A stretch of 64,000 nucleotides of DNA from Thalassococcus profundi (GTDB lineage: Bacteria > Pseudomonadota > Alphaproteobacteria > Rhodobacterales > Rhodobacteraceae). Each line of letters starts with the position of its first letter. The stretch's first letter is position 1. Positions 54,567 to 63,520 of this stretch are shown here, piece by piece. The notes under the pieces were generated by a model. The model saw nothing but the letters and a program-made list of their open reading frames with translations. It was not told where the DNA came from and made no database searches. Position numbers and translations under genes: made by a program. The stretch spans positions 81,001 to 145,000 of the forward strand of contig NZ_QPMK01000001.1 in the NCBI RefSeq assembly GCF_003344785.1, in the 5' to 3' direction.

Positions 54567-54749
54567 GTTTCGACCGCTCCGCATTGCCCAGCCGCCTTGA
54601 GAGGCCGCACACGCATGGAAGGCGGGTAGATGGGCCGCATCGGCCCGTTCAACGACCTTTCTTCGATCCGTCATTTCGAAGGTCTCAGGATCAAGTGGGA
54701 GCGCTCCGGCAACCACGCTGGTTGGCAGAGGTCAAGCCGAGGGAAGTTT

Positions 54750-57700
54750 ATGATGCATAGCGCTGCGAAACAGCTGCCGGTTCAACACCTTTCCGTTCGG
54801 CTTCCATGGCACGACACCGGCTGGAGTGGCTCTGTGTGCAATGCGCCATCGAAGAACAGCTGGTGCATGGTCCTCAAACGGATCCGTGAGGAAAGGAATG
54901 CTGCTGCCGAGGAAGACGTTGCTGGCAGCGCCTGGTCCGATCTCAGCGAGGCCGAACTACCGGCATGTCTGGCAGAGCGCGGAGCAGCTTTAAATACCAA
55001 GCCGTATTCGCTTCGCAGCCGTCACCCGTTCGCCGACTCTTCAGCCGAGACCCACGGCCATTTTGCCGAGAACGAGTTTCGCCTACCTCCATATAGCGTG
55101 CAGACGATCCCGTTTCGCTGGACTCGCAAGGAAGACGCACAAGCCATCGCCGAAGAGCTCGCGTTGCCCTTCGACATATCGCGCGAACCGCAACTGTCGT
55201 TCGGGACGGTGTGGGTCAATGACTTCGCCAACCAGCAGATCATGCTGGACACCTTTTTCAGCGCGCTGGCGCCCGAAAAGTCGCTCATCTTCTTGTACGC
55301 CAAGCGGACGCCGTTGGCCGATGACCCGCGCCGCGTTCTGGTGGGCGTGGGACGCATCACGTCTGTTGGCCCCGCTCAGGAGCATGCATACAGCGGCGAC
55401 ACGGGAGGGAAGCTACGCGGCCTCATGTGGGAACGGGCGGTTTCCCATTCGATCCGGCCCGACGGTTTTGACGGCTTCGTGCTTCCGTACCAGAAGCTTC
55501 TTGCCTTGGCCGAGCGAGACGGGACGATCGACCCTTCTCAATTCGTCGCCTTTGCACCGGATGAAGGCTTCGACGCGTTCAGCAACGTGGCAGAGCACGT
55601 CGACCACGATCTCGCCATTGCGAGCCTTCTGTCGTTGGCCGACAAGGTGCGCGTCATCGCGCAGCACATCCCCGGCGCATGGGACCGTCACCTCGAGTGG
55701 ATTTCCGAACGCCTCGCCGAGCTTTGGGAACTCCGTGGAGCGTTCCCGGGGCTCGGGAGCGCGCTTCACGCGTTCGATGTCCGGTATGGGACGCTGCTAG
55801 CGATGGACCTTGCTCAGCGACACTGCGTCGACGGTCATTGGACGGAGGACCCGTGGACACTCGTCTTACGCGCTTTCGAGAATCCGGGCGCGGTTCTATC
55901 GCCTGCGGTCGCCTCACAAGTGCAGCCGTTAGACGGCAAGAGACTCGCTGCGCTGCCGCAAGAGCGCTCTGAGCTCTTGAAGCTCTTATCTAGATTCAGC
56001 CTCACGATCGAACAGGCATCTCGTTTCTTCAACGCGGAAAGCCGAAACAGCCTGACGGACGAAGACGTTCTTCAAAATCCCTACCGTCTTTTCGAGGCCG
56101 ACAGGTTTAGGCTCGATGCGGTCAGCATCGGCACGGTTGACCGCGGCATGTTTCCCGACGAGTCGGTCCGCCAGACCTTCCCATTGCCCGACATCAGCCG
56201 CTTGGAGGGCGACCAGGACCCGAGGCGAGTTAGGGCGCTGGCGGTTCACGTCCTCTCTGAGGCGGATGCGACCGGCCATACCCTGCTACCGGTCAACCAG
56301 GTTCTCGAAAACATTCGAGCGCTCGAACTCGATCCGCCTTGCCGGCCAACGCGGGACTTGCTGCCTCTGCTTGACCCAGTCATGGCGCCCGAGATCCTAG
56401 ATGCATCGTTGTCGGACGGTACGCGGGCTTGGCAGTTTGGTGAACGACGCGAGATCGGCGACCTCTTGCGGCGGCAAATCAGCCGTCGACAGAAAGGTCG
56501 TCGGCATGAAGCCGATCACGACTGGCGCGACCTTGTCGACCGGTCCTTGGGGAAGATCCCCGAAGACACCGACGAAGCCGCCTTGGAGAAACTGGCAAGG
56601 ACGGAGAAAGCCGCCGCGCTTGAAGAGCTATTCGTGACCCGCTTTTCGCTGCTCCTTGGGCCTGCCGGAACTGGGAAGACCCGGCTCCTCCAGATGCTTT
56701 GCGACCTCCCGGAAGTGCGCGGCGAAGGAATCCTTCTCCTGGCACCCACCGGCAAAGCGCGAGTGCAGATGCAACAGAACATCGAGGGTCTCAAGGCGCT
56801 GACCATTGCGCAGTTCCTGTTGCCGGACCGGTTCGACCCCGAGACGCAGCGGTATCGCCTTTCGCACGCTCCAAAGGTCGAGGCGGCTGGAACAGTGATC
56901 ATCGATGAAGCCTCGATGGTCACGGAGGACATGCTCGCCGCAGTGTTCGACGCGCTCAAAGGCCCGAAGCGGATCATCCTTGTAGGCGACCACCGACAAC
57001 TCCCGCCGATCGGTGCCGGGCGGCCTCTCGTGGATCTGACGAGGGAGCTTCGCCCATGGGACGAGGACAGGGAACCACCTTTCCCACGAGTAGGGCCTGG
57101 TTATGCAGAGCTGACGGTGCATCGTCGGCAGACCGGCAAGGGCAAGGCAGGTCGGGATGATCTGCTCTTGGCATCCTGGTTCACCGACGAGGCGCCGGAT
57201 CCTGGAGCGGACGAAATCTGGGCTCGCATGACCCTCGGCGAGACGGATGGACATGTCGAAGTGCGCATATGGCAGACAGATGAAGAGTTGAAGGATGCGC
57301 TACTCCAAGCGCTCGTCCAACACGTTCCAGAGGTCGAGCACGACCATGACGAGCGCGGCTTTGGCATCTCGCTCGGAGGCGTAGGAACCGACAATGGCGT
57401 CTTCTTCAACGCCACGTGGCTTGAGAAGAACAAACCCGGATCCGCGGAGCGATGCGAAAGCTGGCAGGTGCTGACGCCCGTTCGCGGGAAGGGCCACGGG
57501 GTTGAAGAGCTGAACCGATTCCTGCACGAGCGATTCCGCAGAGACGCCCTCCGCTTCGCCGACGGCCGCCGACCTCGAACGCCTCGGCCCAGTGGCGCAG
57601 AACGGATCATCTATGGCGACAAGGTCATGTCGACCACCAACAAGTCGCGCAGCGTATTGGGTCGGCGAAAGGAGCTCGTATCAAACGGCGAGATCGGAAT

Positions 57701-58502
57701 TGTCGTAGGCCAGGCGAAGTTTGGAAAAGCGTGGGACGGCAAGACTCCTGAACGGCTCGACGTCGAGTTCCGCACCCAACCTGGCAACACGTTCGTGTAC
57801 TGGCCAAGCGACTTCGGCGACGAGGGCGCGGTGGTGCTTGAGCTCGCCTACGCGCTCACCGTGCACAAGAGCCAGGGGAGTCAATTCGAGCAGGTGTTCG
57901 TCGTCATCCCGCAGCCCTGCTTCATTCTCGGCCGGGAACTCATCTACACGGCGCTCACGCGTCAAGTTGACCGGGTGGTGCTTTTCGTACAAGGACAACC
58001 GTCCGACCTTCGGGCATACACTTCAGCGAAGTACTCTGAGGTGGCGCGGCGCTACACGAACCTCTTCACTGACCCTGACATGCTTGCCGAACCGAGCGGC
58101 GCGTTCCTCGAACGTGGTCTGATCCACCGGACGGCCAGAGGCGAGCTTGTTCGTTCGATCTCGGAGGTGGTCGTCGCCGATGCCCTCAACGCGGAGGGCA
58201 TCGATTACCACTACGAGAAGGCGCTGCACGGTGCAGACGGGATCGAGCGCTACCCCGACTTCACGGCCGAAGATCCAGCGACAGGAATCACGGTATACTG
58301 GGAGCACCTCGGCATGCTCTCGGACCCGACCTACTCCAACAGGTGGGACAAGAAGCTCGAGTGGTACAAGGCTATGGATCTGGAGCCGAATGGGCGCGAG
58401 AACGCCAAGGGCGAGCGGCTCGTGACGTCACAGAACCGCATGGACGGCGCGATCGACTCCGCAAAGATCCGGCAGCAGGTGCGCGATGTCTTCGATCTGT
58501 GA
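54750..58502 (+). CDS. RecD-like superfamily 1 helicase with PD-(D/E)XK-like C-terminus
   Basis: About 1250 aa. I prefer the ATG at 54750 (GAGGGAAG just upstream), because it places the conserved QHLSVRLPWHDTGWSGSVCN near the N-terminus; an in-frame ATG at 54630 adds 40 unusual residues. Motifs: Walker A LLLGPAGTGKTRLLQ near 634, VIIDEASMVTEDM near 716, VGDHRQLPPIGAGRPL, and motif V/VI region AYALTVHKSQGSQF near 1032 with YTALTRQVDR. The tail has YPDFTAED...VYWEHLGM, a PD-(D/E)XK-like pattern with His in place of the usual Lys. It probably unwinds and processes foreign DNA. Confidence 0.85.
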   Translation: MMHSAAKQLPVQHLSVRLPWHDTGWSGSVCNAPSKNSWCMVLKRIREERNAAAEEDVAGSAWSDLSEAELPACLAERGAALNTKPYSLRSRHPFADSSAETHGHFAENEFRLPPYSVQTIPFRWTRKEDAQAIAEELALPFDISREPQLSFGTVWVNDFANQQIMLDTFFSALAPEKSLIFLYAKRTPLADDPRRVLVGVGRITSVGPAQEHAYSGDTGGKLRGLMWERAVSHSIRPDGFDGFVLPYQKLLALAERDGTIDPSQFVAFAPDEGFDAFSNVAEHVDHDLAIASLLSLADKVRVIAQHIPGAWDRHLEWISERLAELWELRGAFPGLGSALHAFDVRYGTLLAMDLAQRHCVDGHWTEDPWTLVLRAFENPGAVLSPAVASQVQPLDGKRLAALPQERSELLKLLSRFSLTIEQASRFFNAESRNSLTDEDVLQNPYRLFEADRFRLDAVSIGTVDRGMFPDESVRQTFPLPDISRLEGDQDPRRVRALAVHVLSEADATGHTLLPVNQVLENIRALELDPPCRPTRDLLPLLDPVMAPEILDASLSDGTRAWQFGERREIGDLLRRQISRRQKGRRHEADHDWRDLVDRSLGKIPEDTDEAALEKLARTEKAAALEELFVTRFSLLLGPAGTGKTRLLQMLCDLPEVRGEGILLLAPTGKARVQMQQNIEGLKALTIAQFLLPDRFDPETQRYRLSHAPKVEAAGTVIIDEASMVTEDMLAAVFDALKGPKRIILVGDHRQLPPIGAGRPLVDLTRELRPWDEDREPPFPRVGPGYAELTVHRRQTGKGKAGRDDLLLASWFTDEAPDPGADEIWARMTLGETDGHVEVRIWQTDEELKDALLQALVQHVPEVEHDHDERGFGISLGGVGTDNGVFFNATWLEKNKPGSAERCESWQVLTPVRGKGHGVEELNRFLHERFRRDALRFADGRRPRTPRPSGAERIIYGDKVMSTTNKSRSVLGRRKELVSNGEIGIVVGQAKFGKAWDGKTPERLDVEFRTQPGNTFVYWPSDFGDEGAVVLELAYALTVHKSQGSQFEQVFVVIPQPCFILGRELIYTALTRQVDRVVLFVQGQPSDLRAYTSAKYSEVARRYTNLFTDPDMLAEPSGAFLERGLIHRTARGELVRSISEVVVADALNAEGIDYHYEKALHGADGIERYPDFTAEDPATGITVYWEHLGMLSDPTYSNRWDKKLEWYKAMDLEPNGRENAKGERLVTSQNRMDGAIDSAKIRQQVRDVFDL

Positions 58503-58625
58503 GTTTGGCCCGACGGTCGGCGCCTGGAAGCAGATCCAGACTGACGCAATCCGTTTTCGAAGCGATATGAAGGACTTCGGCCCCTCTTGCTTCCACAGTG
58601 CTTCCACGGGGGCTGGAAACGCAAA

Positions 58626-58645
58626 CGCCGCCCCGGAGGGCGGCG
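58626..58645. repeat. GC-rich hairpin downstream of the RecD-like gene
   Basis: A perfect 8-bp stem, CGCCGCCC/GGGCGGCG, with CGGA loop lies 124 bp after the helicase stop. It may act as a terminator or mRNA end, though no T-run follows. It is the first of several structures in the 540-bp gene-free stretch 58503-59040. Confidence 0.5.
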
Positions 58646-58673
58646 CGTAAGCGCCTGTAAACGCAAATGAATT

Positions 58674-58694
58674 TGGTTGCGGGAGCTGGATTTG
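58674..58694 (+). repeat. Attachment-site-like copy of the tRNA-fMet 3' end
   Basis: TGGTTGCGGGAG, two mismatched bases, then GGATTTG repeats the 21 nt of the tRNA-fMet 3' end (59357-59377), in the same orientation, with 2 mismatches. This is the signature left when an element integrates into a tRNA 3' end. The repeats bracket the serine-recombinase remnant. Confidence 0.7.
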
Positions 58695-58844
58695 GTCTTT
58701 GGCGAACGGAAGTGGCCGTCACGTGGCGGTAGCCGGCAAGACCGGGGGAGCGTCGTTCCGCACTCCTCCCCCGAACCCCCGCCTGCTCGCAGGGGCCGTT
58801 CGCCACGCCCCTGCACCCCGTGGCTGTTAACCATTCGCAGACAC

Positions 58845-58896
58845 TTGAAACGCATCATCAGAACGCCCTTTGGCGCGTTCTGATGATGCGTTTCAA
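58845..58896. repeat. Long perfect inverted repeat (22-bp stem, 8-nt loop)
   Basis: The arms at 58845-58866 and 58875-58896 are exactly complementary over 22 bp, beginning TTGAAACGCATCATC. No T-run follows on either strand. It could be a bidirectional terminator, a small RNA structure or a miniature mobile element. Confidence 0.75.
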
Positions 58897-59040
58897 CGGC
58901 TCACCGGGCTATCCACGATTTGGCGCGCATGCAGCCGATCTAACCAAGATGCTGACGCTCGTCAGAAACTGACAAATGCCCTGCAGCGCACTCTGAAAGT
59001 CAGTTGGAGCCAAGTTATGCTCCATCGGCGTCAGCATTAG

Positions 59041-59433
<393 letters not shown>

Positions 59434-59509
59434 CCAATTTTGTCGCCTCGCGGCAGTTATGTCGGAGGCGGCATCGATAGAGAGATACCTGTGTTCTGGT
59501 TTTTACTAG

Positions 59510-59626
59510 GTTTGGCGGTGACCTACTCTCCCACGTCTTGAGACGCAGTACCATCGGCGCTACGGCACTTAACGGCCGGGTTCGGAATGGAGCCGGGTGT
59601 TTTGCTCGTGCTATGACCACCAAACC
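59510..59626 (-). rRNA. rrf: 5S ribosomal RNA
   Basis: About 117 nt reading GGTTTGGTGGTCATAGCACG through CCGTTAAGTGCCGTAGCGCC to CACCGCCAAACC, with complementary ends (helix I). It is followed by tRNA-fMet and preceded by 23S. Confidence 0.93.
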
Positions 59627-60165
59627 GAGAAAAAACCAAAACAGTCGAACCGACAGGTTCGACGTTCAACACTGTCCAAGTCGCGTACACGTTCGGTGTG
59701 TATGCTTTTCGATCAGTCACAGCCTGGCTGTTACTGGATCAAATCAAGCCTATCGGGCAATTAGTACCGGTCAACTGAACGCATTGCTGCGCTTACATCT
59801 CCGGCCTATCGACGTGGTGGTCTACCACGGCCCTCAGGGATACCTTGTTTTGAGGGGGGCTTCCCGCTTAGATGCCTTCAGCGGTTATCCTGTCCGATCG
59901 TAGCTACCCTGCACTGCCGTTGGCACGACAACAGGTCCACCAGTGGATCGTTCACCCCGGTCCTCTCGTACTAGGGGCAACTCCTCTCAAGTATCCTACA
60001 CCCACGGCAGATAGGGACCGAACTGTCTCACGACGTTCTAAACCCAGCTCACGTACCTCTTTAAACGGCGAACAGCCGTACCCTTGGGACCTGCTCCAGC
60101 CCCAGGATGAGATGAGCCGACATCGAGGTGCCAAACACTGCCGTCGATATGGACTCTTGGGCAGT

Positions 60166-60214
<49 letters not shown>

Positions 60215-60357
60215 CCCACTTGGGACCACCGGATCACTATGGCCGTCTTTCGACTCTGCTCGACTTGTCAGTCTCGCAGTCAGGCTGGCTTCTGCCATTG
60301 CACTCAACGAGCGATTTCCGACCGCTCTGAGCCAACCTTCGCGCGCCTCCGTTACGC

Positions 60358-60389
<32 letters not shown>

Positions 60390-60647
60390 ACCACACAGGG
60401 TCCCGGATCCGGATAACGGACCGCGGTTAGACATCAAGCAGAACAAGGGTGGTATCTCAAGGATGGCTCCACGCAAACTAGCGTTCACGCTTCAAAGCCT
60501 ACCACCTATCCTGCACATGTTCGGCCTAATGCCAGTGTGAAGTTGTAGTAAAGGTGCACGGGGTCTTTCCGTCTAACCGCGGGAAGCCTGCATCTTGACA
60601 GGCAATTCAATTTCGCTGAGTCTATGTTGGAGACAGCGGGGAAGTCG

Positions 60648-60730
<83 letters not shown>

Positions 60731-61464
60731 TGGGCTTCAATTCAACGCTCTCACATCTCCTTTTAACCTTCAGGCACCGGGCAGGCGTCAGACCCTATAC
60801 GTCGTCTTGCGACTTCGCAGAGCCCTGTGTTTTTAGTAAACAGTCGCCACCCCCTGGTTTGTGCCCCCAGCCCCTAGTTGCCTAGGAACCGGGCCTCCTT
60901 CTCGCGAACTTACGGAGGTATTTTGCCGAGTTCCTTCAACATAGTTCTCTCAAGCGCCTTGGTATTCTCTACCAGTCCACCTGTGTCGGTTTAGGGTACG
61001 ATCTAACGATGGAGCTATTTCCAGGAACTGCTCAACGGCCCGACCAATCCGATAAGGTCGAACAATCTTCGCAATCCGTCACTTCCATCTGGCCCAGGAA
61101 TATTAACCTGGTTCCCATCGACTACGCCTTTCGGCCTCGCCTTAGGGGTCGGCTTACCCTGCTCAGATTAGCTTTAAGCAGGAACCCTTGGACTTTCGGC
61201 GAGAGTGTCTCTCACACTCTTTGTCGCTACTCATGTCATCATTCTCACTAGTGATCTCTCCACCGGATCGCTCACGCGCCGGCTTCACAGAAAGCTCCTT
61301 GTCTCCGTAACGGTCGAAACCGCTAAAGAGACATGGAACTATGTCACACTACGCTCTGCTACCATGCCTTACGGCATCCTAAGCTTCGGCTCATGGCTTG
61401 AGCCCCGTTACATCTTCGCCGCAGGACAACTTATTTAGACCAGTGAGCTGTTACGCTATCTTTA

Positions 61465-61495
<31 letters not shown>

Positions 61496-61996
61496 TTGTT
61501 TTGGTCGTCCCACCTGCTTTCCCACTTAGCCATGAATTGGGGGCCTTAGCTGTAGGTCAGGGTTGTTTCCCTCTCCACAACGGACGTTAGCATCCGCTGT
61601 GTGTCTGCCATCTAGTACTCCCGGGTATTCGGAGTTTGGTTAGGATCAGTAAGCCTGTGGGGCCCCATTACCCATCCAGTGCTCTACCCCCCGGGGTATT
61701 CGGATGACGCTCTACCTAAATAGATTTCGCAGAGAACCAGCTATCTCCGAGTTTGATTGGCCTTTCACCCCTAGGCACAACTCATCCCGACCTTTTTCAA
61801 CAGGTGTGGGTTCGGACCTCCAGTAAGTGTTACCTTACCTTCATCCTGGTCATGCCTAGATCACTCGGTTTCGGGTCTGATCCATCTAACTCGACGCCCT
61901 ATTAAGACTCGCTTTCGCTGCGCCTACACCTAACGGCTTAAGCTTGCTAGATAGACCAAGTCGATGACCCATTATACAAAAGGTACGCCGTCACAA

Positions 61997-62600
61997 GACT
62001 GGACACTAATGAAAATCATTTCCCGACGGGCACCGACACGCGAAACTGAACCGTTTCAATGCCGGGATTGTCGTCGTAAAGACCTGCATTCGAGCGGTGG
62101 TCGTAGCTGAGCGCGTAGCGCCAGCCCATGCGACCTTCATACCCCAATTCGATGCCCGATCTGAATTCGATCGGACCACCCAGGTCGAACCCGCCGTTAT
62201 CGGCGTAAAACCCGGGCATCGAGTGCAGCTCCGCATAAAGCGGGCTATCACCGAATTGAAGTGTATAGGTGGACCCGAAGCCCACCCATGTCTCGCCGTT
62301 TTCGCCAAGCGAGAACCCGACTGCGCTTCCGAACGGACCACGCTTGTGACCCAGATCGTACCGCAGGTAGATTTCACCGGCACTTTCGGCGTTCCGCTCC
62401 AGAACCTCGCCTGCGGAGAGCGCGAGCCGCGGCGTCACATCGGTGCGCCCCAGACATCCCGTCTCGGTTCCACAGTAGTTTGCACCCATGTCCCAAAGGC
62501 CGAGGCCCAGGAGGAGTACAGCGAAAGTTCCGTCAGCCATGTTCAGCTCCAAAGTTTGATTTGGAACCTGCATGGCGCAGATTTTCATTAGAGTCCAGTC
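61997..62600 (-). other. Intervening sequence (IVS) in helix 25 of 23S rRNA
   Basis: The 23S reads up to CAGTCGGAGCTT, then 604 bp of foreign sequence, then resumes at TTGTGACGGCGTACCTTTTG. In E. coli numbering this is about position 545-550, helix 25, a known IVS site in Salmonella. The IVS ends (61997-62017 and 62580-62600) are 21-nt inverted repeats with one mismatch (arm start GACTGGAC), so the transcript would fold into a long stem typical of RNase III-excised IVSs. It contains one complete gene. Confidence 0.88.
62016..62540 (-). CDS. PagL-like acyloxyacyl hydrolase (lipid A deacylase) encoded inside the 23S IVS
   Basis: 174 aa. The start at 62540 is set by GGAG 6 nt upstream; the TGA stop overlaps the IVS terminal repeat. 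The C-terminal motif YDHRSNAGLYDDNPGIETVQ has His148, Ser150 and Glu162, the same +2/+14 spacing as the PagL catalytic triad (His126, Ser128, Glu140). Beta-strand-like alternation (GSTYTLQFGDSPLYAELHSM; FRSGIELGYEGRMGWRYALS) fits an outer-membrane barrel. The N-terminus FAVLLLGLGLWDMGANYCG is hydrophobic but not a standard signal peptide. It would remove a 3-O acyl chain from lipid A. The gene appears intact. Confidence 0.82.
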   Translation of the reverse strand: MADGTFAVLLLGLGLWDMGANYCGTETGCLGRTDVTPRLALSAGEVLERNAESAGEIYLRYDLGHKRGPFGSAVGFSLGENGETWVGFGSTYTLQFGDSPLYAELHSMPGFYADNGGFDLGGPIEFRSGIELGYEGRMGWRYALSYDHRSNAGLYDDNPGIETVQFRVSVPVGK

Positions 62601-62994
62601 AAGCTCCGACTGATTGTAGGCGCTCGGTTTCAGGTACTGTTTCACTCCCCTCGTCGGGGTGCTTTTCACCTTTCCCTCACGGTACTGGTTCGCTATCGGT
62701 CAGTAAGGAGTACTTAGCCTTCGGGGGTGGTCCCCCGATCTTCGAACAGGATTTCACGTGTCCCGCCCTACTTAATACGTCCCATCGAGCTTCCTATAAG
62801 GGGCTGTCACCCTCTATGGCCATGCTTTCCAGCATGTTCTAGTCACTCTCAAGGCTCGGCTGGTCCCCGTTCGCTCGCCGCTACTAGGGGAGTCTCTATT
62901 GATGTCCTTTCCTCCGGGTACTTAGATGTTTCAGTTCCCCGGGTTTGCTCTTAAAACCCTATGTATTCAGGTCTTAAGTACCTGTTTTACCCAA

Positions 62995-63022
62995 TTATTG
63001 ATAACCTTGCGGTTAACAATAA
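62995..63022 (-). other. Helix-9 hairpin of 23S rRNA (likely fragmentation site)
   Basis: TTATTG and TAACC pair with GGTTA and CAATAA around TTGC, with one A-A mismatch, near position 130 of the 23S. Alphaproteobacterial 23S rRNAs commonly carry a processed insertion here; this is a short version. Confidence 0.6.
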
Positions 63023-63163
63023 CTGAGTATCAGGTGGGTTGCCCCATTCGGAAATCCGTGGATCAAAGCCTATTCTCGGCTCCTCACGGCTTATCGCAGA
63101 GTATCACGTCCTTCATCGCCTCTTACTGCCAAGGCATCCACCAAACGCCCTTCTCGCGCTTGA

Positions 63164-63490
63164 TTTGATCCAGAAAAAGACAGGCTTTTTCTGCACCCGC
63201 CAGGCCTTTTGTGTCCTGGCAGGCATTGATCAAAAGCATACTTTCCCGCTCCTTCCGATGTCATGGAAGGAACTTGTGCGATGGTTAATCGCACGGGTTA
63301 GTGTACTTGACTTGGACAACTCTGTTCTTTTCAGTCCGGCAGACAGGGGTTCGGTCGAGGAAACAACCTAAAGTCCTGCTCGCGTCAGCCCGAGGGCCTC
63401 GGCACCAAACTGAGATCAATCCCATACTCGGGTGATCAAACAGTGTTGATTTTGTATCTCTCTATACGATGTCAATTCGTCCGGATTGGA
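63164..63490 (-). other. Leader / 16S-23S spacer-like region upstream of 23S
   Basis: About 330 bp. It holds TTGACA (complement of 63470-63475), a GATCAA-rich end and AGTCAAGTACACTAAC-like sequence that resembles the 23S-proximal part of roseobacter 16S-23S spacers. No tRNA-Ala or tRNA-Ile is present in it. The TTGACA could be a -35 box, but I see no convincing -10 at 16-18 bp. Confidence 0.5.
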
Positions 63491-63492
63491 CG

Positions 63493-63518
63493 TGCAAGCG
63501 CAGAAGGCTGCGCTTGCA
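63493..63518 (-). terminator. Hairpin directly after the upstream gene's stop
   Basis: A perfect 11-bp stem, TGCAAGCGCAG/CTGCGCTTGCA, with 4-nt loop lies 2 nt after the stop codon of the minus-strand gene at 63521. There is no T-run, but the position argues for a transcription end or mRNA 3' structure that separates that gene from the rRNA. Confidence 0.6.
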
Positions 63519-63520
63519 GA

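Noticed and set aside
61997..62600. The 604-bp insert considered as a group I or group II intron or an IS
   Set aside because: It has no intron core motifs, transposase or target duplication. The complementary ends and helix-25 position fit an rRNA intervening sequence.
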